A stretch of DNA of 46,305 bases from Ottowia sp. (GCA_017997715.1 JAGOEM010000006.1:1-46305), one strand, 5' to 3'. Positions 33,833 through 46,170 are shown, counted from the first letter of the stretch. The notes: a model not told the origin generated them from the letters alone. Numbers and translations are program-made.

Positions 33833-34348
33833 ATGATGAATGCGCCGGAATCGAGTTCAACGCGCCCGTACTTGGTGCGGGCGTTGTATGAATGGTGTTC
33901 AGACAATGGCTTGACGCCGTATATCGCTGTTCGTGCAGACGACACCGTGCAGGTTCCGCGCGAGTTCGTCCAGAACGGCGAGATCGTGCTGAACGTCAGC
34001 CCCGATGCGACCAGCGGTCTGACGCTGGGCAATGAATTCATCGAATTCAAGGCGCGTTTCGGCGGCATTCCGCGGGAAATCATGGTTCCCATGGATCGGG
34101 TGCTTGCGATCTATGCACGCGAGAACGGCGAGGGCATGGCCTTCCCCGTTTCAGCGCCACTGACCGAGCTCGGTTCGCCTGCAGACGTCGACGGTGCCGA
34201 GGAGCCTGCTGACGAACTGTCCAGTGCCGGGATTTCGAGCGCGCGCCCCGGGATTCAGCTGGTTCCCGCCAGCGCGGAAGCAGGCGATGATGGCGAGCCG
34301 ACGCCGCCACCGAATCGCAAAAAACCATCACTCAAACGAATCAAATAG
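33833..34348 (+). CDS. sspB: ClpXP protease specificity-enhancing factor SspB
   Basis: A 171-residue adaptor that delivers ssrA-tagged proteins to ClpXP. The N-terminal beta domain (TRPYLVRALYEWCSDNGLTPYIAV, PREFVQNGEIVLNVSP, FIEFKARFGGIPREIMVPMDRVLAIYARENGEGM) is followed by a flexible acidic/Pro-rich linker and a C-terminal basic motif (KKPSLKRIK) that binds the ClpX zinc domain. The first of two adjacent ATG codons is given. The tRNA gene follows. Confidence 0.95.
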   Translation: MMNAPESSSTRPYLVRALYEWCSDNGLTPYIAVRADDTVQVPREFVQNGEIVLNVSPDATSGLTLGNEFIEFKARFGGIPREIMVPMDRVLAIYARENGEGMAFPVSAPLTELGSPADVDGAEEPADELSSAGISSARPGIQLVPASAEAGDDGEPTPPPNRKKPSLKRIK

Positions 34349-34380
34349 GCGGCGTGTGCGAAAGGCGGTCAAGCACCGCT

Positions 34381-34386
34381 TAGAAT
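34381..34386 (+). promoter_or_regulatory. possible -10 element for tRNA-Thr
   Basis: TAGAAT ends 12 bases before the tRNA. No clear -35 at 17 bases; weak. Confidence 0.3.
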
Positions 34387-34398
34387 CACGTCCGGTTT

Positions 34399-34474
34399 GC
34401 CGGTTTAGCTCAGTTGGTAGAGCACCCGCCTTGTAAGCGGTAGGTCGTCAGTTCGAATCCGACAACCGGCACCA
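34399..34474 (+). tRNA. tRNA-Thr (anticodon UGU)
   Basis: A 76-base cloverleaf with encoded CCA. Acceptor GCCGGTT (34399-34405) pairs with AACCGGC (34464-34470); the D arm GCTC...GAGC, the anticodon loop CTTGTAA with TGT at its centre, and GTTCGAATC of the T arm are all present. The outermost anticodon-stem pair is C-T and unpaired. Confidence 0.95.
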
Positions 34475-34509
34475 TTGATTCAACGTTTTGACCGGACCAG
34501 TCCGGCCGC

Positions 34510-34836
34510 CTATCGGCTGGCTTGCATCACCTTGATGCGAATGGACTGAACCGGCTCGCCCCCATCCTCCAACGCCCTGAGCATGGCGGGCATCAGTTGC
34601 CGCAGTTTGGCCGCTGCCGCCGCATGCGGGGCCAGAAGGCACCAACTGTCAGCCTCGGGCACGCCGGCACGTACCAAAGCGCGAAGCGCCAACGGCAATA
34701 CAGGCTGAACCAATTTCATGCGCAGGGACGATTGCCGCGCCAGCCGACTCAGGTGGGCCAGGGTGGGCGATTCTTCCACGGCCTGAAGCAGCGGGACGGC
34801 GGTATGTCGGACAGTTTTCACGAGCGCATTGATCAA
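34510..34836 (-). CDS. DciA/DUF721-like protein
   Basis: A 108-residue, probably cytoplasmic protein. The C-terminal half (SWCLLAPHAAAAAKLRQLMPAMLRALEDGGEPVQSIRIKV) reads like the DUF721/DciA domain, whose members load the replicative helicase in bacteria without DnaC. The N-terminal half is Leu/Ala-rich helical. Only a TTG at 34836 or GTG at 34821 can start it and neither has a clear ribosome site, so the start is unsure. It is divergent from secA, an arrangement common in relatives. Confidence 0.65.
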   Translation of the reverse strand: MINALVKTVRHTAVPLLQAVEESPTLAHLSRLARQSSLRMKLVQPVLPLALRALVRAGVPEADSWCLLAPHAAAAAKLRQLMPAMLRALEDGGEPVQSIRIKVMQASR

Positions 34837-34875
34837 GGACGGCCCGATTATCGGCGTTTGCCTGGCGGGGGCGGG

Positions 34876-34881
34876 TAAAAT
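34876..34881 (+). promoter_or_regulatory. possible -10 element for secA
   Basis: TAAAAT followed by GCGC, about 150 bases before secA. No -35 at the right distance was found. Confidence 0.3.
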
Positions 34882-35029
34882 GCGCAGTTACCCTAGGGAA
34901 GCCGATCGGTAAGGGCTCTGCTTGTAGTTGAGCGTTTCGCCTCCATCTGGTTTCCCAGTCACTTGATCAACTTCCAATTCACGTCGCTGCTGTCACGCCC
35001 TCGGGCGAAAGCAGAGTTGACGCGCCCGC

Positions 35030-37816
<2,787 letters not shown>

Positions 37817-37850
37817 GCGTGCGTTGGCCTGCTTGCGCAAGTGATTGAGC

Positions 37851-37871
37851 AACGGGCTTCGGCCCGTTTTG
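37851..37871 (+). terminator. rho-independent terminator of secA
   Basis: AACGGGC (37851-37857), TTCG tetraloop, GCCCGTT (37862-37868) followed by TT, 35 bases after the secA stop. Confidence 0.93.
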
Positions 37872-37959
37872 CCTTTGTGGGCGCCAGTCATGCTTGCCTA
37901 CGCATAATCGCGGTTTCTTTTTTCTTCTTCCTCTTTCCCTTCGCACAAGGATCCACGCC

Positions 37960-39189
37960 ATGCCGGTGAATTTGTCAGCCCCCGACCCTGCCCAACTGCT
38001 GCCAGTTGCCGGCGTTCGCATTGGCGTGGCGCAGGCGGGGGTCCGCAAGGCCAATCGCAAGGATCTGACGGTGTTGCTGCTGGACGAAGGTGCCAGCGTG
38101 GGCGGCGTGTTCACGCGCAATCGGTTTTGCGCAGCGCCGGTGCAGATCTGCCGCGAACGACTGGACGCTGGCGAGCCGATCCGCGCGCTGGTCATCAACA
38201 CCGGCAACGCCAACGCCGGCACGGGCGCAGACGGCCTGGCGCGCGCGCAGCAGGTCAGCACCGCGCTGGCCCAGCTGCTGAAGCTGCCCCCGGCGCAGGT
38301 GCTGCCGTTTTCCACCGGCGTGATCATGGAGCCGCTGCCGGTGGACCGCATTGAAGCCGGACTGCCCGCGGCCATTGCCGACGCTGCACCCGACCATTGG
38401 GCCCGTGCGGCCGAAGGCATCATGACCACGGACACGGTGGCCAAGGCCTTCAGCGCCACGGCCATGGTGGGCGGTGCAGAAATCACCATCACCGGTATCA
38501 GCAAGGGCGCCGGCATGATTCGCCCCAACATGGCCACCATGCTGGGCTTTCTGGCCACCGACGCGCGGGTGGAACAGGGTTTGATGAAGCAGCTGGCGCA
38601 GGATCTGGCCGAAGGGTCGTTCAACCGCGTCACCATCGATGGCGATACCTCGACCAACGACTCGTTCATCGTGATCGCCACCAACCAGGCGAGCAATGCA
38701 CCGGTGACATCGCTGGATTCGGCCGATGGCCAGGCGCTGAAGGCCGCCATGCTGGACGTGGCCCGTCAGCTGGCGCAGGCCATCGTGCGTGACGGCGAGG
38801 GCGCCACCAAGTTCATCACGGTGCAGGTGCAAGGTGGTCGCACGGACGAGGAATGCCGCCAGGTGGCGTACGCCATTGCGCATTCGCCGCTGGTAAAAAC
38901 CGCATTCTTTGCCAGCGACCCGAACCTGGGCCGCATCCTGGCGGCCGTCGGCTACGCCGGCATTGACGATCTGGACCAGAACACCATCGACCTGTACCTG
39001 GACGACGTGCACGTGGCCGTGAATGGCGGGCGCAACCCGGCGTACCGCGAGGAAGACGGCCAACGCGTGATGAAGCAGGCCGAGATCACCGTGCGTGTCG
39101 TGCTGGGCCGCGGCCAGGCCAGCGACACGGTGTGGACCTGCGACCTGAGCCACGACTACGTGAGTATCAACGCCGACTACCGTTCCTGA
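37960..39189 (+). CDS. argJ: bifunctional glutamate N-acetyltransferase / amino-acid acetyltransferase
   Basis: Transfers the acetyl group from acetylornithine to glutamate and, in the bifunctional type, from acetyl-CoA, in the cyclic arginine pathway. The 409-residue precursor is cleaved into two chains at the Thr in [15 protein letters not shown], which becomes the nucleophile. Other marks are [21 protein letters not shown], and the C-terminal [19 protein letters not shown] 37960 was chosen because the family N-terminus begins there. Confidence 0.96.
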   Translation: MPVNLSAPDPAQLLPVAGVRIGVAQAGVRKANRKDLTVLLLDEGASVGGVFTRNRFCAAPVQICRERLDAGEPIRALVINTGNANAGTGADGLARAQQVSTALAQLLKLPPAQVLPFSTGVIMEPLPVDRIEAGLPAAIADAAPDHWARAAEGIMTTDTVAKAFSATAMVGGAEITITGISKGAGMIRPNMATMLGFLATDARVEQGLMKQLAQDLAEGSFNRVTIDGDTSTNDSFIVIATNQASNAPVTSLDSADGQALKAAMLDVARQLAQAIVRDGEGATKFITVQVQGGRTDEECRQVAYAIAHSPLVKTAFFASDPNLGRILAAVGYAGIDDLDQNTIDLYLDDVHVAVNGGRNPAYREEDGQRVMKQAEITVRVVLGRGQASDTVWTCDLSHDYVSINADYRS

Positions 39190-39194
39190 TTACT

Positions 39195-39240
39195 CTGTTT
39201 TTGATAGCTGCCTGCGCCCGCCCCATGGTCGCCAAGAGCC
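39195..39240. repeat. dispersed element, copy 13 (left arm)
   Basis: TTTTTGATAGCTGCCTGCG followed by CCCGCCCC, the left-arm half only, in the argJ to ATPase gap. Confidence 0.7.
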
Positions 39241-39243
39241 GAT

Positions 39244-40122
39244 ATGAATGAAGATTTTGCTCGTCTGATGGTGCGCGCCGAACAGCTGATGGCGCGCATC
39301 GAATCGGTTTTGCCCAAGCCATTGGCTTCGCCCGACTGGGGCCAGGCGGTGGCGTGGCGCTACCGCAAGCGCGCATCCGGCCATGGCGCGCTGGAGCCGG
39401 TGCGCCATGTGGGTCACATCGCGCTGGCCGATCTGAAAGAGATCGACGCGCAAAAGGAAAAGATCGAGCGCAACACGCGCCAGTTCGTCGAGGGGCGGCC
39501 CGCCAACAACGTGCTGCTGACGGGCGCGCGCGGCACGGGCAAGTCTTCGCTGATCAAGGCCTGCCTGAATGCCTACGCCCCGCAGGGCTTGCGCCTGATC
39601 GAGGTGGACAAGGCCGATCTGACCGACTTGCCTGACATCGTGGAAGTGGTGGCGGACCAGCCCGAGAAGTTCATCGTCTACTGCGACGACCTCAGCTTTG
39701 AGGAGGGCGAGCCAGGCTACAAGGCGCTCAAAAGCATTCTGGATGGCTCGGTCGCGGCCAGCACGCCCAACGTGCTGGTGTACGCCACCAGCAACCGGCG
39801 CCATCTGCTGCCCGAATACATGAAGGAAAACCTGAGCTACACGCACGCCGACGATGGCGAGGTGCATCCGGGCGAGGTGGTTGAGGAAAAGATTTCGCTG
39901 TCAGAACGCTTCGGTCTGTGGGTCAGCTTTTACCCGTTCAGCCAGGACGAGTACCTGACCATCGTCGCGCAATGGCTGCGCGCGCTGGGGGCGACGCAGC
40001 TGCAGATCGACCGCGCGCGGCCCGAGGCGCTGGTCTGGGCGCTGGAGCGGGGTTCGCGCTCGGGGCGCGTGGCCTACCAGTTCGCGCGTGACGTGATGGG
40101 CCGCGCAGCGGCGGCGGCCTGA
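39244..40122 (+). CDS. DUF815-family AAA ATPase
   Basis: A 292-residue P-loop ATPase of the DUF815 family. Walker A is LLTGARGTGKSSL and Walker B FIVYCDDLSFEEG; NVLVYATSNRRHLLPEYM supplies the sensor region, and ERFGLWVSFYPFSQDEYL follows. The target is unknown; members resemble loader or remodelling ATPases. It precedes mutT by 11 bases, which suggests one transcript. No ribosome site stands out before the ATG at 39244. Confidence 0.92.
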   Translation: MNEDFARLMVRAEQLMARIESVLPKPLASPDWGQAVAWRYRKRASGHGALEPVRHVGHIALADLKEIDAQKEKIERNTRQFVEGRPANNVLLTGARGTGKSSLIKACLNAYAPQGLRLIEVDKADLTDLPDIVEVVADQPEKFIVYCDDLSFEEGEPGYKALKSILDGSVAASTPNVLVYATSNRRHLLPEYMKENLSYTHADDGEVHPGEVVEEKISLSERFGLWVSFYPFSQDEYLTIVAQWLRALGATQLQIDRARPEALVWALERGSRSGRVAYQFARDVMGRAAAAA

Positions 40123-40133
40123 GCAAGCATCCG

Positions 40134-40607
40134 ATGAGCCAGCCCCTGCTGACTGCCGACGCGCATTTGCGCCGCGACGACGCGGTCAGCGGTGCCGATC
40201 GCACCGTGGTCGACGTGGCGGTGGGGGTGTTGATCCGCGAGGATGGGCGCTTTCTGTTGACCTCGCGGCCCGAAGGCAAGGTCTATGCGGGGTACTGGGA
40301 ATTTCCTGGCGGCAAGCTGGAAGCCGGTGAGTCGGTCGAGCAAGCACTGGCGCGCGAGCTGCATGAAGAGCTGGGCATCGTCGTGGCGGTGCCCGCTGTG
40401 CAGCGCTGGCGCGAGCAGATGGTCGACTATCCGCACGCCCTGGTGCGCCTGCACTTCTGTCAGCTCAGGCAGTGGCAGGGCGAGCTGCAGATGCGCGAAG
40501 GGCAGGCGCTGGCGTGGGAGACGCTGCCGGTGACGGTATCGCCCGTGCTGCCCGGTGCGGTGCCGGTGTTGCGCTGGCTGGAAGACGAGGCGCCTGCGCC
40601 GCGTTGA
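40134..40607 (+). CDS. mutT: MutT-type Nudix hydrolase (8-oxo-dGTP diphosphatase)
   Basis: A 157-residue Nudix enzyme that clears oxidised GTP from the nucleotide pool. The Nudix box is GGKLEAGESVEQALARELHEELGI (pattern Gx5Ex7REUxEExGU), preceded by VVDVAVGVLIREDGRFLLTSRPEGKVYAGYWEFPGGKLE. The region after the box is of MutT size. A longer two-domain form with a thiamine-phosphate synthase part is absent. Confidence 0.93.
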   Translation: MSQPLLTADAHLRRDDAVSGADRTVVDVAVGVLIREDGRFLLTSRPEGKVYAGYWEFPGGKLEAGESVEQALARELHEELGIVVAVPAVQRWREQMVDYPHALVRLHFCQLRQWQGELQMREGQALAWETLPVTVSPVLPGAVPVLRWLEDEAPAPR

Positions 40608-40616
40608 CTGGGCGCT

Positions 40617-40672
40617 TTTTCACTATAAAAATAGAAGCTGCCTGCGCCCGTCGTTATTGCGCAAACGGCGTA
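40617..40672. repeat. dispersed element, copy 14, with hairpin
   Basis: TTTTCACTATAAAAATAGAA then GCTGCCTGCGCCCG; CGTCGTT (40649-40655) pairs with AACGGCG (40664-40670). It lies in the convergent mutT-yacG gap and may stop both. Confidence 0.75.
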
Positions 40673-40689
40673 TTTGGCTTGAAATCAGC

Positions 40690-40920
40690 CTACTGAAGCG
40701 CGTCGGGCGACTGCGGCCCTTCGCCTTCATCGGCCGGCGCCTCTACGCGAAAACTCTCGCTGGCCCATGCGCCCAGATCAACCATCTTGCAGCGTTCACT
40801 GCAGAACGGGCGGTAGGTGTTGTCGGGCGCGTAGCGGCTAGGGCCGCCGCAGGCTGGGCAGCGCACGGTGCGGGCCTTGGCAGCGCCGGCAGACGCGGGT
40901 TTGTTGGCGGCGTCGCTCAT
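40690..40920 (-). CDS. yacG: DNA gyrase inhibitor / zinc-binding protein YacG
   Basis: A 76-residue zinc protein that binds gyrase B and blocks DNA binding. The four zinc ligands are C21, C24, C40 and C44 (CPACGGPSRY...FCSERCK). ATG 40920 overlaps the zapD stop (ATGA), so it is coupled to zapD. The tail is acidic. It is the last gene of the pil-coaE-zapD unit. Confidence 0.94.
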   Translation of the reverse strand: MSDAANKPASAGAAKARTVRCPACGGPSRYAPDNTYRPFCSERCKMVDLGAWASESFRVEAPADEGEGPQSPDALQ

Positions 40921-41672
40921 GCGCACAAGGCCAGTTCAAAAGGGGCATCCTCGCGCGCCGGGTGCAGCTTGCCGTCGGCCTCATGCCGGACCAGCCGCAC
41001 AGACACCATCAGCCGGTTGCCGCTGATTTCGGGAATCAGCTGCAGCGATGGGTCCATGCGCAGCCGCAGCAACTGAAAGGTGCGGCCCTGCGGCAGCGTT
41101 TGCTGGAAATGGCCCGCGCGGGTCATCACCTTCTGCGGCTGCCCGGAATCGCGCAGCAGCTGCAACAGCAAGGATACGGCGTGCGCCATGGGCGCCAGCG
41201 AACTGGCCCACCGATTCAAATCCGCGCGGCGGCTGGCGGCCTGGCCTTGTTGCCAGGCATGGTAGGCGGGCAGATCGAACTCGCAGGTGCCGCCGGGAAT
41301 CACGGCGCGGCTGCGGATGCTCATCAGCCATTCGTTCTCCAGCAACTCATGGCCGGGCTTGCCCAACTGTCCGCTGAGCTGGACAAAGGCATCGTCCAGG
41401 CGAGCCAGAAGGCCATCCAACGAGGTTTCAGAAATGGCCGGGTTGCCGCGAAATGCCGCGAAATGGGCCTTTTGCCGATCAAGGTCTTTCAGCACATCCG
41501 ACTTCAAGTCGGCGCGGCTGGTGACATCCATGACCTCAAAAATGGCAATCAGCGCGTAATGGTGGTCGAGCGCACTGTCGCGTGGAAGCAATTGCCCGAG
41601 GCGGCCAATCAGATGTTCCAGCCGCAGGTAAGTGCGTATGCGTTCGTTGAAGGGATATTCGTACAGGATCAC
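40917..41672 (-). CDS. zapD: cell division protein ZapD
   Basis: A 251-residue protein that cross-links FtsZ filaments at the division ring. ILYEYPFNERIRTYLRLEHLIGRL is the family N-terminus, followed by helical bundles and a beta domain with MVSVRLVRHEADGKLHPAREDAPFELALC at the end. It starts with GTG at 41672; no ATG fits. The order coaE-zapD-yacG is the standard one. Confidence 0.95.
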   Translation of the reverse strand: MILYEYPFNERIRTYLRLEHLIGRLGQLLPRDSALDHHYALIAIFEVMDVTSRADLKSDVLKDLDRQKAHFAAFRGNPAISETSLDGLLARLDDAFVQLSGQLGKPGHELLENEWLMSIRSRAVIPGGTCEFDLPAYHAWQQGQAASRRADLNRWASSLAPMAHAVSLLLQLLRDSGQPQKVMTRAGHFQQTLPQGRTFQLLRLRMDPSLQLIPEISGNRLMVSVRLVRHEADGKLHPAREDAPFELALCA

Positions 41673-41702
41673 GCGGAAGAGGCCTTCGCTGAGTCGCCCG
41701 CA

Positions 41703-42323
41703 TCATAGCCCGAACCGGCCGGCCCAATCGCTGATCTGGTCGCGCAATGCCCCCAGATCGATGCCTGCGCCGTTGAAAACCACGGCGTCGGCGCAGGCCA
41801 GGCGTTGAGGCCGGGTGGCTTGCGCGGCCAGGATGCTTTGAACCTGCTCGCGCGGCAAACCGTTGCGCGCCATGACGCGTCCGGTCTGGGTTTCGGCATC
41901 GCAATCAACCACCATCACCTTGTGCACACGCGCGCGCCAGCGCGGGCCGGCTTCTGCCAGCAAAGGGATGTCGAAGACGATCAACGAGGCGGCATCGCGC
42001 AGCGCCTGGTTCATCTGTCGGTCGGTTTCCTCACTGACCAACGGGTGGACGATGGCTTCCAGCTGCTGGCGAGCGTTGGGGTTCTGGTAAATCAGATCGC
42101 GCATCGCGGCGCGGTCCAGCGCGCCATCGGCAGCGATCATCTGTTCGCCGAAGGCGGCGGAAATCTGTGCCATTGCGCTTCCGCCCGCCGCAGTGGTCTG
42201 GCGCGATAGGGCATCGGCGTCGATGATGGCGGCGCGATGGGATTGCGCCAGCATGGTTGCCACCGTGCTTTTTCCGCTGCCGATGCCGCCCGTCAGTCCC
42301 AGCAGCACGGGTGCCGCCGTCAT
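41703..42323 (-). CDS. coaE: dephospho-CoA kinase
   Basis: Phosphorylates dephospho-CoA in the last step of CoA synthesis. The 206-residue product has the P-loop GLTGGIGSGKSTVA, DADALSRQTTA, LIVFDIPLLAEAG and RNGLPREQVQSILAAQATR. ATG 42323 was chosen because the family N-terminus begins just after (MTAAPVLLGLTGG). It is 7 bases downstream of pilD and probably in the same transcript. Confidence 0.95.
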   Translation of the reverse strand: MTAAPVLLGLTGGIGSGKSTVATMLAQSHRAAIIDADALSRQTTAAGGSAMAQISAAFGEQMIAADGALDRAAMRDLIYQNPNARQQLEAIVHPLVSEETDRQMNQALRDAASLIVFDIPLLAEAGPRWRARVHKVMVVDCDAETQTGRVMARNGLPREQVQSILAAQATRPQRLACADAVVFNGAGIDLGALRDQISDWAGRFGL

Positions 42324-42330
42324 AGTCCGC

Positions 42331-43173
42331 TCAAAGACCCACGGCGCGCAGAATGGTCTGCGGGCCGAAAACCATCGCGGTAACCCCGCCCATCGCGAGA
42401 AAGGGGCCAAAGGGCACAACGCCGCCTTCACGAAGGCTGCTGTTGAGTTTCATGCCAATGCCGACGATGGCGCCGATCACGGAAGCCATCAGAATGATGG
42501 GTACCAAGGCTTGCCAACCAAACCAGGCGCCAAGCGCTGCGAACAGCTTGAAGTCGCCGTAGCCCATGCCTTCCTTGCCGGTGGCCAGCTTGAACGCCCA
42601 ATAAACGAGCCAGAGCGACATATAGCCGGCGACAGCACCCCAGATAGCGTCGGACAGCGACACCGGTATCCAGCCCAGCGACGAAGCGATCAGCCCAGCC
42701 CACAGCAATGGCAGGGTCAGGTTGTCGGGCAGCAAGGTCGTGTCCCAGTCGATCAGCGTCATGCTGACCAGCAGGGCAGAAAACAGGCACCATATCGCGC
42801 CGGAAGCAGTCCATCCCCAGCGCCAGATACACCAGGCAAACAGCACCCCGGTAGCCAGTTCGACCAAAGGGTAGCGCGCGCTGATGGGCGTGCGGCAGGC
42901 AGAGCACTTGCCGCGCAGGAACAGGTAGCTCAGAATCGGAATGTTCTCGTACCAGCCAATCTGGTGGCCGCATTGCTGGCACCGTGAGCGCGGCACCACC
43001 AGATTGAAGGGTGCGTCAGCAGGGGGAGGCTGCCCAGTCATCTCCGCGCACTCGGCGGCCCATTGCCGTTCCATCATCTTAGGCAGTCGATAGATGACGA
43101 CGTTGAGAAAGCTGCCGATCAGCAGCCCCAGGATGCCGCCCACTGCTGCCGGCACCCACACCTCCAACTCCAT
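42331..43173 (-). CDS. pilD: prepilin peptidase / N-methyltransferase
   Basis: The 280-residue membrane aspartyl protease that cleaves and methylates type IV pilins and pseudopilins. The cytoplasmic loop has the four-Cys zinc cluster (CQQCGHQIGW ... CSACRTPIS), and the catalytic aspartates are in IDWDTTLLPD and GMGYGDFKLFAALGAW. It has eight predicted membrane segments. The start overlaps the pilC stop (ATGA at 43173), so they are coupled. Confidence 0.96.
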   Translation of the reverse strand: MELEVWVPAAVGGILGLLIGSFLNVVIYRLPKMMERQWAAECAEMTGQPPPADAPFNLVVPRSRCQQCGHQIGWYENIPILSYLFLRGKCSACRTPISARYPLVELATGVLFAWCIWRWGWTASGAIWCLFSALLVSMTLIDWDTTLLPDNLTLPLLWAGLIASSLGWIPVSLSDAIWGAVAGYMSLWLVYWAFKLATGKEGMGYGDFKLFAALGAWFGWQALVPIILMASVIGAIVGIGMKLNSSLREGGVVPFGPFLAMGGVTAMVFGPQTILRAVGL

Positions 43174-44396
43174 CAGACGACCTGACCCAGTTTGAAGATC
43201 GGCAAATACATGGAGACGACGATACCGCCGATGAGTGTGCCCAGAACAACGATGATGATGGGCTCCATGAGGCTGGACAAGCCAGCGACCATCTCGTCCA
43301 CCTCCGCTTCATAGAAATCAGCTGACTTGCCCAGCATGTGATCCAGTGCCCCTGACTCCTCGCCGATCGCAGTCATCTGCAGCACCATGCTGGGAAAGAT
43401 GTTGGCATTGGTCATGGCAGCCGTCAGACTCGTGCCGGTCGCCACTTCCTGCTGAATCTTGTCGGTCGCGATTTTGTAGACCGAGTTGCCAGCGGCGCCA
43501 CCGACCGAATCCAGCGATTCGACCAACGGAACACCTGCCGCAAACATCGTGGACAAGGTGCGGGTCCAACGAGCGATGACGGATTTTTCGATCAGGTCGC
43601 CAAAGATCGGCAACTTGAGAAGCAGCCGATCCATGAACATCTGCACCTTCTCATTACGTCGCCAAGCCTGCATGAAAAAGTAAACTCCACCGAAGATCCC
43701 ACCAAAGATCAGCCACCACCACTTGACGAAGAACTCGCTCATCGCGATCACGAACAAGGTCGGTGCCGGCAGATCTGCGCCGAAATTGGAGAACACGTCC
43801 TTGAAGGCAGGAATCACAAAGATCATGATGACGGCAACCACCACGAAGGCCACAACCAGTACCGCAACGGGATACATCAGAGCAGACTTGATCTTGGACT
43901 TGATCGCCTCCGTCTTCTCCATATACTCGGCCAATCGGTCCAGCAGGCTTTCCAGAATACCCGCGGCTTCCCCCGCTTCTACCAGATTGCAGTAGAGTGC
44001 GTTGAAATAGAGCGGGTACTTGCGGAATGCTGCAGAAAGAGATGTGCCAGTCTCGATGTCACCTCGAATATCATTGAGTAATTTGGTGACGCTGGGATTC
44101 GGGTTTCCGCGACCCACAATATCGAAGGACTGAAGCAAGGGAACGCCGGCCTTCATCATCGTAGCTAATTGCCGCGTGAAAATCGCAATATCTTTTGGCT
44201 TGATCCTCTTGCCCGCCCGCATGCGGCGCTTTTTGATCTTCGTGGCAAAAATGCCTTGACGGCGCAGGCTGGCTTGAACCTGATTTTCTCCGGCGGCACG
44301 GGATTCGCCGCGGACGGCTTTCCCATTGCGGTCCTTGCCTTCCCATTCGAAAACAAATTCCTTGACCGTCTTGGTGGCTGCGACTCGGGTTGCCAT
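43173..44396 (-). CDS. pilC: type IV pilus inner-membrane platform protein PilC
   Basis: The 407-residue platform on which PilB drives pilin polymerisation. Two repeated GspF-like domains (FTRQLATMMKAGVPLLQSFDI at about 74-94 and RWTRTLSTMFAAGVPLVESLD at about 278-298) with three membrane helices. MATRVAATKTVKEFVFEWEGKDRNG is the family N-terminus. It lies 37 bases downstream of pilB. Confidence 0.96.
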   Translation of the reverse strand: MATRVAATKTVKEFVFEWEGKDRNGKAVRGESRAAGENQVQASLRRQGIFATKIKKRRMRAGKRIKPKDIAIFTRQLATMMKAGVPLLQSFDIVGRGNPNPSVTKLLNDIRGDIETGTSLSAAFRKYPLYFNALYCNLVEAGEAAGILESLLDRLAEYMEKTEAIKSKIKSALMYPVAVLVVAFVVVAVIMIFVIPAFKDVFSNFGADLPAPTLFVIAMSEFFVKWWWLIFGGIFGGVYFFMQAWRRNEKVQMFMDRLLLKLPIFGDLIEKSVIARWTRTLSTMFAAGVPLVESLDSVGGAAGNSVYKIATDKIQQEVATGTSLTAAMTNANIFPSMVLQMTAIGEESGALDHMLGKSADFYEAEVDEMVAGLSSLMEPIIIVVLGTLIGGIVVSMYLPIFKLGQVV

Positions 44397-44433
44397 GCGG
44401 TATTACTCTCGTAAGGGGTGCGTCTAAGCGGGG

Positions 44434-46170
44434 TTAGAGGTTGGTGACGGCCAGCACTTCTTCCAGAGAAGTGACGCCGATTCTCACCTTTTGCAGCGCG
44501 GAATCGCGCAGGGAGCGAACGCCCTCACGCCGAGCCTGCTCCGCGATGTCGAGGGCGCTGCCATCAGCGAGGATGATGCGCTGCATTTCCTCACTGATCG
44601 GCATGACCTCATAAATGCCGACTCGGCCCTTGTAGCCGTTGTTACACGCAGCGCAGCCTACTGGTTTGTACGGTGTCCAACTTCCATCCAAGGCAAGTTC
44701 ATCGAACCCTGCCTCTACGAGCGCTTCGCGCGGAATGTCCATGGGCGCCTTGCACTGCGGACATAACCGTCTCGCCAAGCGTTGAGCGGTAATCAGGATA
44801 ACGCTGGACGCAATGTTGAACGGGGCAATGCCCATATTGCGCATGCGAGTGAGCGTGGTCGGTGCGTCGTTCGTATGAAGGGTGGACAACACCAAGTGGC
44901 CGGTTTGGGCTGCCTTGATTGCAATGTCGGCGGTTTCGAGATCGCGAATCTCACCGACCATGATGATGTCAGGATCTTGCCGCAGAAATGCCTTGAGCGC
45001 GACGGCGAACGTCAGACCCGCCTTCTCATTGACGTTGACCTGGTTAACGCCAGGAAGGTTAATCTCAGACGGATCCTCGGCCGTCGCAATATTGACCCCG
45101 GGTTTATTCAATACGTTCAAGCATGTATACAGCGACACGGTTTTACCCGAACCTGTAGGCCCGGTGACCAGAATCATGCCGTAAGGGCGTTCGATGGCAG
45201 TGAGCAAGCGCTCCTTTTCCTCGGCCTCATAGCCGAGCGCCTCAATTCCCAGTTTGGCGCTGCTGGGGTCGAGAATACGGATCACGATTTTTTCACCGAA
45301 CAGCGTCGGGAGCGTACTGACGCGAAAATCGATGACCCGATCGGGACCGATTTTTAACTTCATCCGCCCGTCCTGGGGGACACGCTTCTCCGAAATATCT
45401 AGGCGAGAAAGCACCTTGATGCGTGAAGCCAACTTTTCCTTGATCATCACTGGCGGCGAAACGATCTCACGCAACTCTCCGTCAACGCGGAATCGAACGC
45501 GGTATTGGTGCTCGTACGGCTCGAAATGAAGATCCGACGCGCGCATATTGAACGCGTCGATCAACATCTTGTGCAAAAACTTGACGACCGGCGCATCCTC
45601 GACATCGGACTGCGCTGCTTCCGATTCTTCCGTGGGGGCCGTTCCGAGGGATCCCTCGTCAAACTCGAAATCACCGCCGACGATGTTGTCCATCGCCTCG
45701 GATGTGGATTTGGTATGGGCCTCTACCAGTCGTGTCAGCTTGTCAAACTCGGCGATGACCCACTCGACACCCATCTGGGTCGAAAACTTGATTCGCTCAG
45801 CGGCGTCGTGATCCGACGGATCTGCCGTCGCCACGATCAGCCGGCCATTGCGCTTGCTGAGCGCCAACAAACGGTAGGTCAGCGACAGTTTGGGATCAAT
45901 CAGATCCTTCGGCAGATGCTGCACATCAAGCGCATCCACGTCCAGCAGCGGCGCCGAGAACGCTTGCGCCAGCGTGTGGGCCAGATCCGACGCAGCGATC
46001 GCGCCCGACTCGATCAATTCCGAGATGAAGTTTTTCTGGCCTGCTTTCGCCTTGCGAAAGGTGTCTTCCGCTACCTTCTGGCTCAGCTTTCCTGCCAGTA
46101 CCAGCGCGCGGCCAACCCCGGGCAAAACTGCCGGGGCGGCATCTCTAGAAGTGGTTTCGGCTACGGCCAT
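44434..46170 (-). CDS. pilB: type IV pilus assembly ATPase PilB
   Basis: The 578-residue hexameric ATPase for pilus extension. N-terminal MshE/GspE-like domain (about residues 20-160), Walker A GPTGSGKTVSLY, Asp box TAEDPSEINLPGVNQVNV, Walker B DPDIIMVGEIRDLETADIA, His box TGHLVLSTLHTND, and a four-Cys zinc motif (CPQCKAP, CAACNNGYKGR). No pilA is in the window. The 135 bases upstream hold an imperfect inverted repeat (ATGTGT at 46251, ACACAT at 46267) of unknown meaning. Confidence 0.97.
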   Translation of the reverse strand: MAVAETTSRDAAPAVLPGVGRALVLAGKLSQKVAEDTFRKAKAGQKNFISELIESGAIAASDLAHTLAQAFSAPLLDVDALDVQHLPKDLIDPKLSLTYRLLALSKRNGRLIVATADPSDHDAAERIKFSTQMGVEWVIAEFDKLTRLVEAHTKSTSEAMDNIVGGDFEFDEGSLGTAPTEESEAAQSDVEDAPVVKFLHKMLIDAFNMRASDLHFEPYEHQYRVRFRVDGELREIVSPPVMIKEKLASRIKVLSRLDISEKRVPQDGRMKLKIGPDRVIDFRVSTLPTLFGEKIVIRILDPSSAKLGIEALGYEAEEKERLLTAIERPYGMILVTGPTGSGKTVSLYTCLNVLNKPGVNIATAEDPSEINLPGVNQVNVNEKAGLTFAVALKAFLRQDPDIIMVGEIRDLETADIAIKAAQTGHLVLSTLHTNDAPTTLTRMRNMGIAPFNIASSVILITAQRLARRLCPQCKAPMDIPREALVEAGFDELALDGSWTPYKPVGCAACNNGYKGRVGIYEVMPISEEMQRIILADGSALDIAEQARREGVRSLRDSALQKVRIGVTSLEEVLAVTNL